Both the position numbers and the translations under genes were made by a program. This document shows positions 26,811-34,078 of a DNA stretch of 64,000 nt, piece after piece; position 1 is the first letter of the stretch, and each line of letters opens with the position of its first letter. A model generated the notes under the pieces. That model searched no databases and was not told where the DNA came from. It worked only from the letters and a program-made list of their open reading frames with translations. Source of the DNA: Jiangella gansuensis DSM 44835 (GTDB lineage: Bacteria; Actinomycetota; Actinomycetes; Jiangellales; Jiangellaceae); NCBI RefSeq assembly GCF_000515395.1, contig NZ_KI911782.1:1589090-1653089 (forward strand), in the 5' to 3' direction.

Positions 26811-28409
26811 TCAGGCGCGCAGGTTGATCAACGTCGGGCCGGTGCGGGTGCCGTCGGAACGAGACAGCGCGACGACGCAGTGGCCGGGCGGGATGCGGGT
26901 GACGATGTCCGACACCGTCCACCGCGGCCGCTCCACCCGACGCAGGTTGGTGCCCTTCGTGGTGCCCCAGTTGCGGGTCTCGCCGTCCGAGCGGTTCCAG
27001 CCCCCGCGGCCGTCGCGGGAACTGCCGGCGGTGCGGGCCAGGCCGACCGCCTCGCCCTGGCTGTAGCTGACCTCGGAGACCCAGTGGTCGCCGAACCAGT
27101 CGGAGAAGACCTTCGCGTCGACCGGATCGATACCGCCGAACACCGCCTTGCAACCGACCGAGCCGAACACCGTCGCCCGCACCTGCACGGGGAAGTCGCT
27201 GATGGTCTGCGCGAGCAGGATCAGCCCGGCGTTGTTGGACCGCAGCTTCTGCACGCCCCGGGCCACGTAGTCGTCGACGAAGCGGCCGGCCTCGTCGATG
27301 GCCAGTGCCTTGAAGATGTCCCGGTTGGTGTCCGGTGCGGACGTGACCTGCACGAACTGTGACACAACCAGCCGCGCGAGGATACGGGTGGCGTCCGGGA
27401 ACTCCGCCTCCGGCAACGACACCCGCACCCGGGTGGGCTTGTTGATGTCGTGCATGCGGAAGGCGTTGTCGCGGTCGAACAGCTCCATCAGCCGCGGCCG
27501 CGCCAGCAGCTGGAACCGTTCGACCAGGGACGCGGCCGGGTCGGCGTTGCGGGCCAGCTGGTCGCGCCGGCTGTCCAGCAGCGACTTGGCCTCCTTGCCG
27601 TCCGGGCCGCGCAGGTTGGCCTTGACCTGGTCGGTCATGCCCTGCTCGGAGCGCAACAGCGCGAGCATCTCGCGGATCTTCGGCCAGCGTCCGAAGGCCA
27701 GGTGGAACGGCGCCAGGCAGGCATAGAGCGCGTTGCGCGAGCCGTCCATGAAGTAGGCCATGTCGTCGGTGACGTATGGCGGGAGCATGGCGCTGGCCAG
27801 CCGGTCGGCCGCGGTGTCGGGATGATTCGTGCCGCCGTACAGGTCGAACCCGGTGGTGGGGTTGAGCGGGTCGATGGTGACGTCGAACCAGCCCGGGTGC
27901 GCGAAGTCGTTGCCCTTGGGGTCGACCACCACGACGCTGGCCTGGCCGGCCAGCGCCGACAGCGACAGGTGCTCGACGATCGGCAACGCGAAGCCGCGTG
28001 TCTTGCCCGACCCGGGCGGTCCGATGACCAGCAGCGACGTGCGCAGGACGTCGCGGTCGACGCCGAAGTCCTGGGTGATGACGGTGTCGGCGTGCGGGTC
28101 CTGGACGGTGCGACCGAGCCGGACCTGCCCCAGCGCGAGGTTGTGCCTGGCCAGCCGCGGCACCGGGAGGTCGTGCTGGGCCGACGGGTGCGCCAGCGCG
28201 GCCGGGCCGTAGCGGACGATTTCGTCGGCCACCTGTGCCGTGGCAGCCGGGTCGCCGGCGCGAGCTTCGAGCGCGCCCATGATGCGGGCGGTGTCGACGT
28301 CGGAGAGCCGGCCGTCCTGGACGAGCCGGTCCAGTGCGGTGGCCGCGTCCGGGTGGTCGGCGCGCAGAGCGTCCCAGGGTGTGGCGCGGGTGCGTCGTCT
28401 GCCGAGCAT
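26811..28409 (-). CDS. VirD4/TraG-like coupling-type ATPase, stand-alone
   Basis: A 532-residue P-loop ATPase. Walker A GPPGSGKT is at residues 130-137, VVVDPKGNDF at 161-169, and Walker B-like ALAIDEAGRF at 369-377. LILLAQTISDF and VGCKAVFGG resemble TraG/VirD4/TraM-recognition proteins that feed DNA or proteins into type IV secretion channels. It lacks an obvious N-terminal membrane anchor. The ATG overlaps the stop of the upstream M48 peptidase (TGATG), with GAGGAAG upstream, so the two are co-translated. No relaxase, pilus or other secretion genes lie nearby, so a conjugative role is doubtful. Confidence 0.82.
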   Translation of the reverse strand: MLGRRRTRATPWDALRADHPDAATALDRLVQDGRLSDVDTARIMGALEARAGDPAATAQVADEIVRYGPAALAHPSAQHDLPVPRLARHNLALGQVRLGRTVQDPHADTVITQDFGVDRDVLRTSLLVIGPPGSGKTRGFALPIVEHLSLSALAGQASVVVVDPKGNDFAHPGWFDVTIDPLNPTTGFDLYGGTNHPDTAADRLASAMLPPYVTDDMAYFMDGSRNALYACLAPFHLAFGRWPKIREMLALLRSEQGMTDQVKANLRGPDGKEAKSLLDSRRDQLARNADPAASLVERFQLLARPRLMELFDRDNAFRMHDINKPTRVRVSLPEAEFPDATRILARLVVSQFVQVTSAPDTNRDIFKALAIDEAGRFVDDYVARGVQKLRSNNAGLILLAQTISDFPVQVRATVFGSVGCKAVFGGIDPVDAKVFSDWFGDHWVSEVSYSQGEAVGLARTAGSSRDGRGGWNRSDGETRNWGTTKGTNLRRVERPRWTVSDIVTRIPPGHCVVALSRSDGTRTGPTLINLRA

Positions 28410-29533
28410 CAGGCGTTCTTCCTCAGGTAGGTGTCGAGCTTCTTGATGCGGGCCGCCAGCGCCGGGTGGGTGCTGAACATCCGGGCCCGCAACACCGCGG
28501 TGCGCCGTTCGTCGTCCATGCCCTGGCGCAGCCAGTCCTCGAAGACCTCGATGAGTGCGTGGCCGTAGCCGAGCTCGGCGGCCACCCGGTCCGCCCGGAA
28601 CTCGCTGCGCCGGGCCAGCCAGGGCAGCAGCAGCGGCGTCGTGATCACCAGGAGCACCGTCGGCGGCGCCCACGCGTGGCCCGACTGGACCGCGGTGATC
28701 ATGAGCATGGTCAGGAAGAACGCCACGAACAGCAGCACCGACCAGGTGATGAGCCGGCCGATGAACGCGGCCAGGCCCGGCATCTTCGCCAGCACGGCGA
28801 AGACGATGGAGAACAGGCTCACGAACACCCGCAGCACCCGGCGCAGGGTCCGGGTGAGCAGCCTGGCCGGTACCGAATACCAGTAGGCGAGCAGGTTGCC
28901 CCACGGATGCCCGCCCAGGTGATGGCCGAGCTCGTGGCAGAGCACCGCGGCCAGGTGGTGGTGCGGCATGGCGTCGAGCGTCTTGCGGGTGACGGTGACG
29001 ATGTGCCCGGACGCGGCGTAGGCGTTGAGGGCGTCGCTGTCCTCGATGAACAGCTGGTAGCGCCGCCCGTCGCGCCCGGCGGCCTGGGTGACCTCGGTCC
29101 AGGCGTGCTCCAGGCGCTCGCGCTCGCTGGGGGTGGGCCGGCGGGCCTTGAGGAAGAACCGTGCGAGGAACACCTCGACCGGCCGCAGGAAGATGAGGGC
29201 GCCGCTGAGCAGCCACAGCGCCATGGCGACGACGGAGACCGTGCCGGCATCGCCCACGAAGGAGCCGACGCCCAGCCCGATGAGGCCGACGACGGTGAGG
29301 CTGCAGACGAACCACGGCAGCGCCAGTACCAGCGACGCCCAGGTGGAGACGTCAACGGTGCGCCGGTGCCGCATCGGCCGTGGCGTGGTGGCACGCGACG
29401 GCCCCGACCAGCGTTGGCGTAGTCCGGTGGCCGGAGGCGGATCAGGATCCTGGAAGCCGCCGGGCGGCCCGGTGGGCTGCGCCCGCGAGGCCGTGCCGGG
29501 TGCGCTGGACCCGACCTGTCCCTGGTCGCTCAT
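28409..29533 (-). CDS. M48-family membrane metallopeptidase
   Basis: A 374-residue HtpX/Ste24-like protease. It has a disordered Pro/Gly-rich cytosolic N-terminus (1-60), paired membrane segments at about 64-117, the zinc motif HELGH at residues 200-204, two more hydrophobic segments (about 235-303), and the third ligand Glu311 in RRSEFRADRVAAELG. It probably cleaves membrane or misfolded proteins at the cytoplasmic face. Start GTG 29533 has GGAGG upstream. The stop overlaps the VirD4-like ATPase start, a coupling that suggests the peptidase and ATPase work together. Confidence 0.87.
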   Translation of the reverse strand: MSDQGQVGSSAPGTASRAQPTGPPGGFQDPDPPPATGLRQRWSGPSRATTPRPMRHRRTVDVSTWASLVLALPWFVCSLTVVGLIGLGVGSFVGDAGTVSVVAMALWLLSGALIFLRPVEVFLARFFLKARRPTPSERERLEHAWTEVTQAAGRDGRRYQLFIEDSDALNAYAASGHIVTVTRKTLDAMPHHHLAAVLCHELGHHLGGHPWGNLLAYWYSVPARLLTRTLRRVLRVFVSLFSIVFAVLAKMPGLAAFIGRLITWSVLLFVAFFLTMLMITAVQSGHAWAPPTVLLVITTPLLLPWLARRSEFRADRVAAELGYGHALIEVFEDWLRQGMDDERRTAVLRARMFSTHPALAARIKKLDTYLRKNA

Positions 29534-29673
29534 CGCCGCCTCCGATAGAGCTACTGATCATCGATTACAGCCGCCCGCGTGACCGGAGCGCAACTGTGAA
29601 AGTCACAATATGGCCGCCCGGTGACAGTCCGGGGCCGAATCGATACGCCGCACCGGCATCCCCGTTGCCCCGT

Positions 29674-29697
29674 TGATCATGGAATAGGTCATGATCA
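29674..29697. promoter_or_regulatory. Operator-like palindrome upstream of amidase
   Basis: Perfect inverted repeat TGATCATG-GAATAGGT-CATGATCA, 60 bp upstream of the amidase GTG, followed by further TGATCA-type half sites (29707-29729). Its TGATCA core resembles the arms of the palindromic repeats elsewhere in the window, so it could be a binding site or a relic of such a repeat. Confidence 0.45.
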
Positions 29698-29744
29698 TAT
29701 CGCTGTTGATCAGGATCTACGCCATGATCGACGCGCGAGGTGCA

Positions 29745-29750
29745 TAGGGT
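29745..29750 (+). promoter_or_regulatory. -10 box for leaderless amidase transcript
   Basis: TAGGGT ends 6 nt before the GTG start at 29757 and no ribosome-binding site is present. This is the actinobacterial leaderless arrangement, seen again at 38917 and 52805 with the same hexamer. Confidence 0.5.
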
Positions 29751-29756
29751 CGAAGC

Positions 29757-31208
29757 GTGACCGAGATCCACGACCTCACCGCCTTGGAGCTGGCCGTCGC
29801 CGTGCGTACGCGCGAGGTGTCGCCGTCGGAGGTGGCCGAGCACACGCTGGAACGGGCCGAGCGCCTGGGCCCGTCCATCGGAGCCTTCGTCACCATGACC
29901 CCGGACCTGGCTCGCGAACAGGCAGCCGAGGCCGAGGAAGCGCTGCGGCAGGCCAGGTCCGACGACCAGTTGCCGCCGTTCCTCGGTGTCCCGTGCCCGA
30001 TCAAGGACCTCGCGATGGTCGCCGGCGTACCGTTCCGGGCCGGCAGCGCGGCCTTCGGCGACATGGTGGCGCCCACCGACGACGGCGTCGTCACGCTGCT
30101 GAGCCAGGCCGGCACGCTCATGGTCGGCAAGACGAACACGCCGGAGTTCGGGCTGCCGCCGTACACCGAACCGGACGCCATGCCGCCGGCGCGCACACCA
30201 TGGGACACCGGCCGCTCGGCCGGAGGTTCCAGCGGCGGCGCGGGCGCGGCGGTCGCGGCCGGCATCGTGCCGGTGGCGCACGCCAGCGACGGCGGCGGCT
30301 CCATCCGCATCCCGGCCAGCGCCTGCGGGCTGGTCGGTCTCAAACCCACCCGCGGCCGGGTCAGCCCCGGACCGTACCGGGCCGAGGGCGCCGGGCTGGC
30401 GCAGGACGGCGTGCTCACCCGCGACGTCCGCGACACCGCGGCGTTCCTCGACGTGCTGGCGCAGCCATGGCCCGGCGACACCTACACGCTGCCGGAGCCG
30501 GCAGAGACGTTCCGAGCTGCCTGCGAACGCCCGCCCGGTCAGCTGACCGTCGGGCTGCTGACCCAGCCGGTCATCTCCGCCGACGCCGTCGTCGACGACG
30601 GCGTCCTGGCCGCCGTCGTACGTACCGCCCGGCTCCTGGAGGACCTGGGTCACCGGGTCGAGCCGGCGCCGGTGCCGTTCGAGGCGGAGCGATGGGCGTC
30701 GTTCGAGGCGTTGTGGTCGGTGTCCGCGCTCGGCGCGCCGGTGCCGCCGGACCGCGAGCACCTGCTGGTACCGCTCACCCGGTGGCTGCGTGAAAAGGGC
30801 CGCTCGGTCAGCGGCCACGACTACGCCACCGCTGTTTCGCTCATCCAGATGACCACCCGCGAGGTCGCCGCCACCTGGGCCGCCTACGACGTCATCGTGA
30901 CGCCGACACTGGCGCGGCCACCGGCACCGGTGGGGTCACAGCGCGACGACGCCGACCCGGCCGGCGATTTCGCCGCCCAGATGGCCTTCACGCCGTGGAC
31001 CAGCGTCTGGAACCTTACCGGCTGGCCGGCCATCAGCCTGCCGCTGGAGGAGACGACCGTCGACGGTGTCACGCTGCCAGTCGGCGTCATGCTGGGTGGC
31101 GAGCACGGCGCGGAGGCGACGCTGCTCTCGCTCGCCGCACAGCTGGAGGCCGCCCGGCCGTGGCGGCACCGGCGCCCACCGCTCTGGGACGGAGACGGCA
31201 CATGGTGA
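29757..31208 (+). CDS. Amidase (amidase signature family)
   Basis: A 483-residue amidohydrolase that splits a carboxamide to acid and ammonia. The Ser-cisSer-Lys triad is visible: Lys near 82 (PIKDLAM), the GGSSGGAGAAVAAG signature with cis-Ser near 158, and the nucleophile Ser in GGGSIRIPAS near 181. Family members act on amino-acid amides, nitrile-derived amides or Glu-tRNA(Gln), but GatB/GatC are absent, so this is a catabolic-type enzyme. It appears leaderless. Its end overlaps the flavin oxidoreductase gene by 7 nt, suggesting a joint pathway. Confidence 0.9.
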   Translation: MTEIHDLTALELAVAVRTREVSPSEVAEHTLERAERLGPSIGAFVTMTPDLAREQAAEAEEALRQARSDDQLPPFLGVPCPIKDLAMVAGVPFRAGSAAFGDMVAPTDDGVVTLLSQAGTLMVGKTNTPEFGLPPYTEPDAMPPARTPWDTGRSAGGSSGGAGAAVAAGIVPVAHASDGGGSIRIPASACGLVGLKPTRGRVSPGPYRAEGAGLAQDGVLTRDVRDTAAFLDVLAQPWPGDTYTLPEPAETFRAACERPPGQLTVGLLTQPVISADAVVDDGVLAAVVRTARLLEDLGHRVEPAPVPFEAERWASFEALWSVSALGAPVPPDREHLLVPLTRWLREKGRSVSGHDYATAVSLIQMTTREVAATWAAYDVIVTPTLARPPAPVGSQRDDADPAGDFAAQMAFTPWTSVWNLTGWPAISLPLEETTVDGVTLPVGVMLGGEHGAEATLLSLAAQLEAARPWRHRRPPLWDGDGTW

Positions 31209-32062
31209 GCTTCGGGTACTTCCTGGTCCCGAACGCGGCCGACCCGCTGCTGGACACCGCACGCTCGGCCGAAGAGCTCGGGCTGGAGTGGGTCGGCATC
31301 CAGGACCACCCGTACCAGCGCCGCTACGTCGACACGTTCGCCCTGATGAGTGCGGTGCTGGCGAGCACGTCCACGCTACGGGTGTTCCCCGACGTGGCCT
31401 GCCTGCCGCTGCGGCCGCCCGGCGTCCTGGCCAAGACGGCGGCGTCGCTGGACGTGCTGTCCGGTGGCCGGTTCGAGCTCGCCCTGGGGGCGGGCGCGTT
31501 CTGGGACGCCATCGAGGGTTACGGCGGCGAGCGCCGCACCCCGGGGGAGTCGCTGGCGGCGCTCGGCGAGGCGATCGAGGTGATCCGGCGGCTGTGGAGC
31601 GGCGAACGCGGGCTGCGGTTCGAGGGTGAGCACTACCATCTGCGCGGCGTGCACTCCGGGCCGGTGCCGGCGCACGACCTCGGCATCTGGCTGGGCGCCT
31701 ACGGGCCGCGCGCCCTGCACCTCACCGGGCGGCTGGCCGACGGATGGGTGCCGTCGCTCGACGCCGACCTGCTCGCCCGCCTGCCGGAGCTCAACGACCG
31801 CGTCGACGCCGGCGCCGCCGAGGCCGGACGCGACCCGTCGGCGGTCCGCCGGGTCTTCAACGTCGCCGGCACCATCACCGACGGCGAGTCGAACGGCTTC
31901 CTGGCCGGTCCGGCGGCCCAGTGGGCTGACGAGCTTGCGGCCCTGGTGGTCGAGCACCGGGCCGACGTGCTGGTGTTCGGCGGCGCACCCGGCGACCAGC
32001 TGCGCCGCTTCGCGACCGAGGTGGTGCCCGCCGTCCGCGCCGCCCTCCCGCCATCCCCATGA
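31202..32062 (+). CDS. LLM-class flavin-dependent oxidoreductase
   Basis: A 286-residue luciferase-like monooxygenase-fold enzyme using FMN or F420. Typical segments are DVACLPLRPPGVLAKTAASL, DVLSGGRFELALGAGAF and LGIWLGAYGPRAL. The ATG at 31202 overlaps the amidase stop, marking a two-gene operon. Its stop codon lies inside a palindromic repeat (32055-32114). F420 dependence is common in actinomycete relatives but cannot be confirmed here. Confidence 0.9.
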   Translation: MVSFGYFLVPNAADPLLDTARSAEELGLEWVGIQDHPYQRRYVDTFALMSAVLASTSTLRVFPDVACLPLRPPGVLAKTAASLDVLSGGRFELALGAGAFWDAIEGYGGERRTPGESLAALGEAIEVIRRLWSGERGLRFEGEHYHLRGVHSGPVPAHDLGIWLGAYGPRALHLTGRLADGWVPSLDADLLARLPELNDRVDAGAAEAGRDPSAVRRVFNVAGTITDGESNGFLAGPAAQWADELAALVVEHRADVLVFGGAPGDQLRRFATEVVPAVRAALPPSP

Positions 32063-32114
32063 TCATCAAGACTTGACCCGGCGATAGCCGGAACAACCCT
32101 TGATGATCATGGGG
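32055..32114. repeat. Palindromic repeat A, copy 1
   Basis: A 60-nt palindrome with perfect 16-nt outer arms, CCCCATGATCATCAAG and its complement, around an inner CCCGG/CCGG region. Its 57-nt core (32056-32112) is the exact reverse complement of 33125-33181. The stop codons of both convergent flanking genes (32060-32062 plus, 32107-32109 minus) lie inside it. May act as a bidirectional terminator. Confidence 0.85.
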
Positions 32115-33063
32115 ACAGCGCCCGGCAGTCCGGGCCGCACGCGAGGACTGCGCCGGTCCAGCCGCGGGCACGGAGCACACGAGCCTGCTCGGCCGCCACT
32201 CCGCACGGGTCGCCGAACACGTCCGCATGGCCGTATCTGAGCGTGGCGTGACCGTCGACGGTGGCACGGTTGTCGCGGCGCCGGTCCCGGAACCGGCCCT
32301 CGCCGACGTGGCCGACCCGGCCGTCCAGCTCGACCCGGACGCCGTACCGCTCATAGTCGACGTCGATCCAGATGACCCGGTGCCCGGCGACCCGGCGCTG
32401 CCGGGACCCGGCCGGCAACCCGTGCGCGCGCTCCACCCGGCGCAGATGCCGCAGCTCCAGCGGTGACTGTGCCCCGTGCGCGACGTCGGTGAGCATCGCT
32501 TCCAGGATCGGCCGCCAGCGGATCTTCTTGCGCAGGCCCAGTGCCGCGGCGAGCCGCTCCGGCGTGGTCCTGCGGCGCTGGCAGGCCGCCGTCACCCAGG
32601 TCTCGACCTCGCAGGGATGGGGCGCGACGTCGACGAGATCGAGGACCGTCTCCTCCGCCCGGGTCCGGGGCGGCGACGCGGCCGGATGGCGGGTCCTGGC
32701 CAGCCGGTGAGCGTAGTGCACCTGGACGCCGTCGATCTTGCCCGTGACGTGACGATCCGCGGGAGCCGTGACGTGGATGAGCGGCCCGGGGTCGTCGCAG
32801 AGCCCGTCCAGGAACGCGGCTGTCCGGTGGCTTGCCACCGCGCCACGACCGGCCCGGAGGATCGCGGCCCATACGCGCGACTCGAGCGTGAGCGGTCCGG
32901 TGAACATCGCATAGACGCCGCGGTGCAGCCGCCGCCAGCGGCCGGAGGCGATCAGCCAGTCGATGCGGTGCGTGGTCAGGTCAGCCGCCAGCGCCTGCGC
33001 ATGGCTGACGACGCCACACTGGACGGCGGCGATCTCGTTGAGGTCTGTGGGCCGGTCGGACAC
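32107..33063 (-). CDS. AbiEi-like winged-helix protein with DUF559/Vsr-like C-terminal domain
   Basis: A 318-residue protein. The N-terminal 60 residues resemble the AbiEi antitoxin winged-helix domain (HRIDWLIASGRWRRLHRGVY). The C-terminal 70 residues resemble DUF559/very-short-patch-repair-like nucleases (VRVELDGRVGHVGEGRFRDR, then DNRATVDGHATLRYGH). Such proteins are common single genes in actinomycetes with unproved function; the AbiEii nucleotidyltransferase toxin is absent here. The GTG start is without a clear RBS. The gene is bracketed by perfectly inverted 57-bp palindromes, one of which supplies its stop codon, so it may be a mobile cassette. Confidence 0.75.
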   Translation of the reverse strand: MSDRPTDLNEIAAVQCGVVSHAQALAADLTTHRIDWLIASGRWRRLHRGVYAMFTGPLTLESRVWAAILRAGRGAVASHRTAAFLDGLCDDPGPLIHVTAPADRHVTGKIDGVQVHYAHRLARTRHPAASPPRTRAEETVLDLVDVAPHPCEVETWVTAACQRRRTTPERLAAALGLRKKIRWRPILEAMLTDVAHGAQSPLELRHLRRVERAHGLPAGSRQRRVAGHRVIWIDVDYERYGVRVELDGRVGHVGEGRFRDRRRDNRATVDGHATLRYGHADVFGDPCGVAAEQARVLRARGWTGAVLACGPDCRALSP

Positions 33064-33124
33064 GCCATCGAGCCTGGTCGACAGCCGGCGCCCCCGCCAG
33101 TCCCAATTCTGAACCTGTGGACAA

Positions 33125-33181
33125 CCATGATCATCAAGGGTTGTTCCGGCTATCGCCGGGTCAAGTCTTGATGATCATGGG
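33125..33181. repeat. Palindromic repeat A, copy 2 (inverted)
   Basis: A 57-nt sequence that is the exact reverse complement of 32056-32112. With copy 1 it forms a perfect inverted pair around the AbiEi/DUF559-like gene. The stop codon of the IclR gene (33175-33177) is inside it. The intervening segment is about 1 kb. Confidence 0.85.
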
Positions 33182-33975
33182 TAGGCGAGGGCGGCGTGGT
33201 AGCCGAGGTTGGACGAGATCTGGTCGGCGTGTTCGATGGCGATCATGGCCAGCTCGTTCTGCCGTGCTGGCAGGTTCATGGCCGACAGGGGTCCCGACAC
33301 CGACAGCGCGGCGACGATGCGCCCGGACCGGTCCCGGACGGGTGCGGCGATGCAGGCCCGGCCGAAGGCCAGCTCTTCCTGCTCGGTGGCGTAGCCGCGC
33401 TCGCGGACCTCGGTCAGGGCGGCGGTCAGCTCATCGAAGGACGTGATGGTGTGCGGGGTGTAGCGGGCGTACTCGGTGCCGATGAGTTCGGTGACGTCGT
33501 CCGGCGGGAGCTCGCTGAGCAGCGCCTTGCCCATGGCGGTGGCGTGCAGGGGGCCGCCGCGGCCGATCAGGGTGGCCGGCCGGGGTGCGTTGGGGCCTTC
33601 GAAGTGGCAGAGGTAGAACAGGCCGGCGTCGTGGCGTTCGGCGACGTTGACGCCGAGGCCCAGGGAGGCGGCCAGGTTCTGCGCGAGCTGCCGCGACTGC
33701 TGATGGACGGGTGACTGGTTGAGCCCGATGCCGGCCAGCGTGATGACCCGCGGTCCGACGCCGTACAGCCCGCTGCGTCCGTGGTGCGTCAGGTATCCGA
33801 GGTTGACCAGCGCACCGACCAGCCGCGACACCGTGGACTGGCCGAGGCCGGTCTCGGCCACCAGTTCGGAGATGCGGCGTTCCGGGTGTTCCTCGGTGAA
33901 CGCCGACAGCAGCGACAGCGCCCGTTCGACGCTCTGGGTACCGCCGGCGGACTCGCGTGCTGGTGGTCGAGGCAC
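33175..33975 (-). CDS. IclR-family transcriptional regulator (copy 2)
   Basis: A 266-residue IclR protein with the same architecture as the one at 7466 and about 80% identity by eye; the main differences lie in the HTH (ERRISELVAETGLG) and scattered effector-domain positions. The start at GTG 33975 aligns with the ATG of the paralogue and has AGGA upstream; an ATG at 33990 would add five residues. Its last codon and stop run into the palindromic repeat. Conserved effector domain but altered HTH suggests the same ligand with a different or shifted operator, but this is inference. Targets may include the amidase operon or distant genes. Confidence 0.9.
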   Translation of the reverse strand: MPRPPARESAGGTQSVERALSLLSAFTEEHPERRISELVAETGLGQSTVSRLVGALVNLGYLTHHGRSGLYGVGPRVITLAGIGLNQSPVHQQSRQLAQNLAASLGLGVNVAERHDAGLFYLCHFEGPNAPRPATLIGRGGPLHATAMGKALLSELPPDDVTELIGTEYARYTPHTITSFDELTAALTEVRERGYATEQEELAFGRACIAAPVRDRSGRIVAALSVSGPLSAMNLPARQNELAMIAIEHADQISSNLGYHAALAYP

Positions 33976-34006
33976 GATCCTGATCCCCACATCACTCTCG
34001 GAACGT

Positions 34007-34025
34007 TCATCTACATGCTAGATGA
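34007..34025. promoter_or_regulatory. Candidate operator of IclR copy 2
   Basis: Perfect inverted repeat TCATCTA-CATGC-TAGATGA, 31 bp upstream of the IclR start, with the same 5-nt spacer as the 15-bp repeat upstream of IclR copy 1. It overlaps a plausible -10 for the regulator gene, so autoregulation is likely. Confidence 0.45.
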
Positions 34026-34078
34026 TCACTCGCGCCGAACCGTGGGAACAGGGCAGCGATCCGTGCCGGCGGTCCGGC

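Noticed and set aside
26811-29533. Conjugative element suggested by the VirD4-like gene
   Set aside because: No relaxase, integrase, replication gene, att repeats or other transfer genes within tens of kb.
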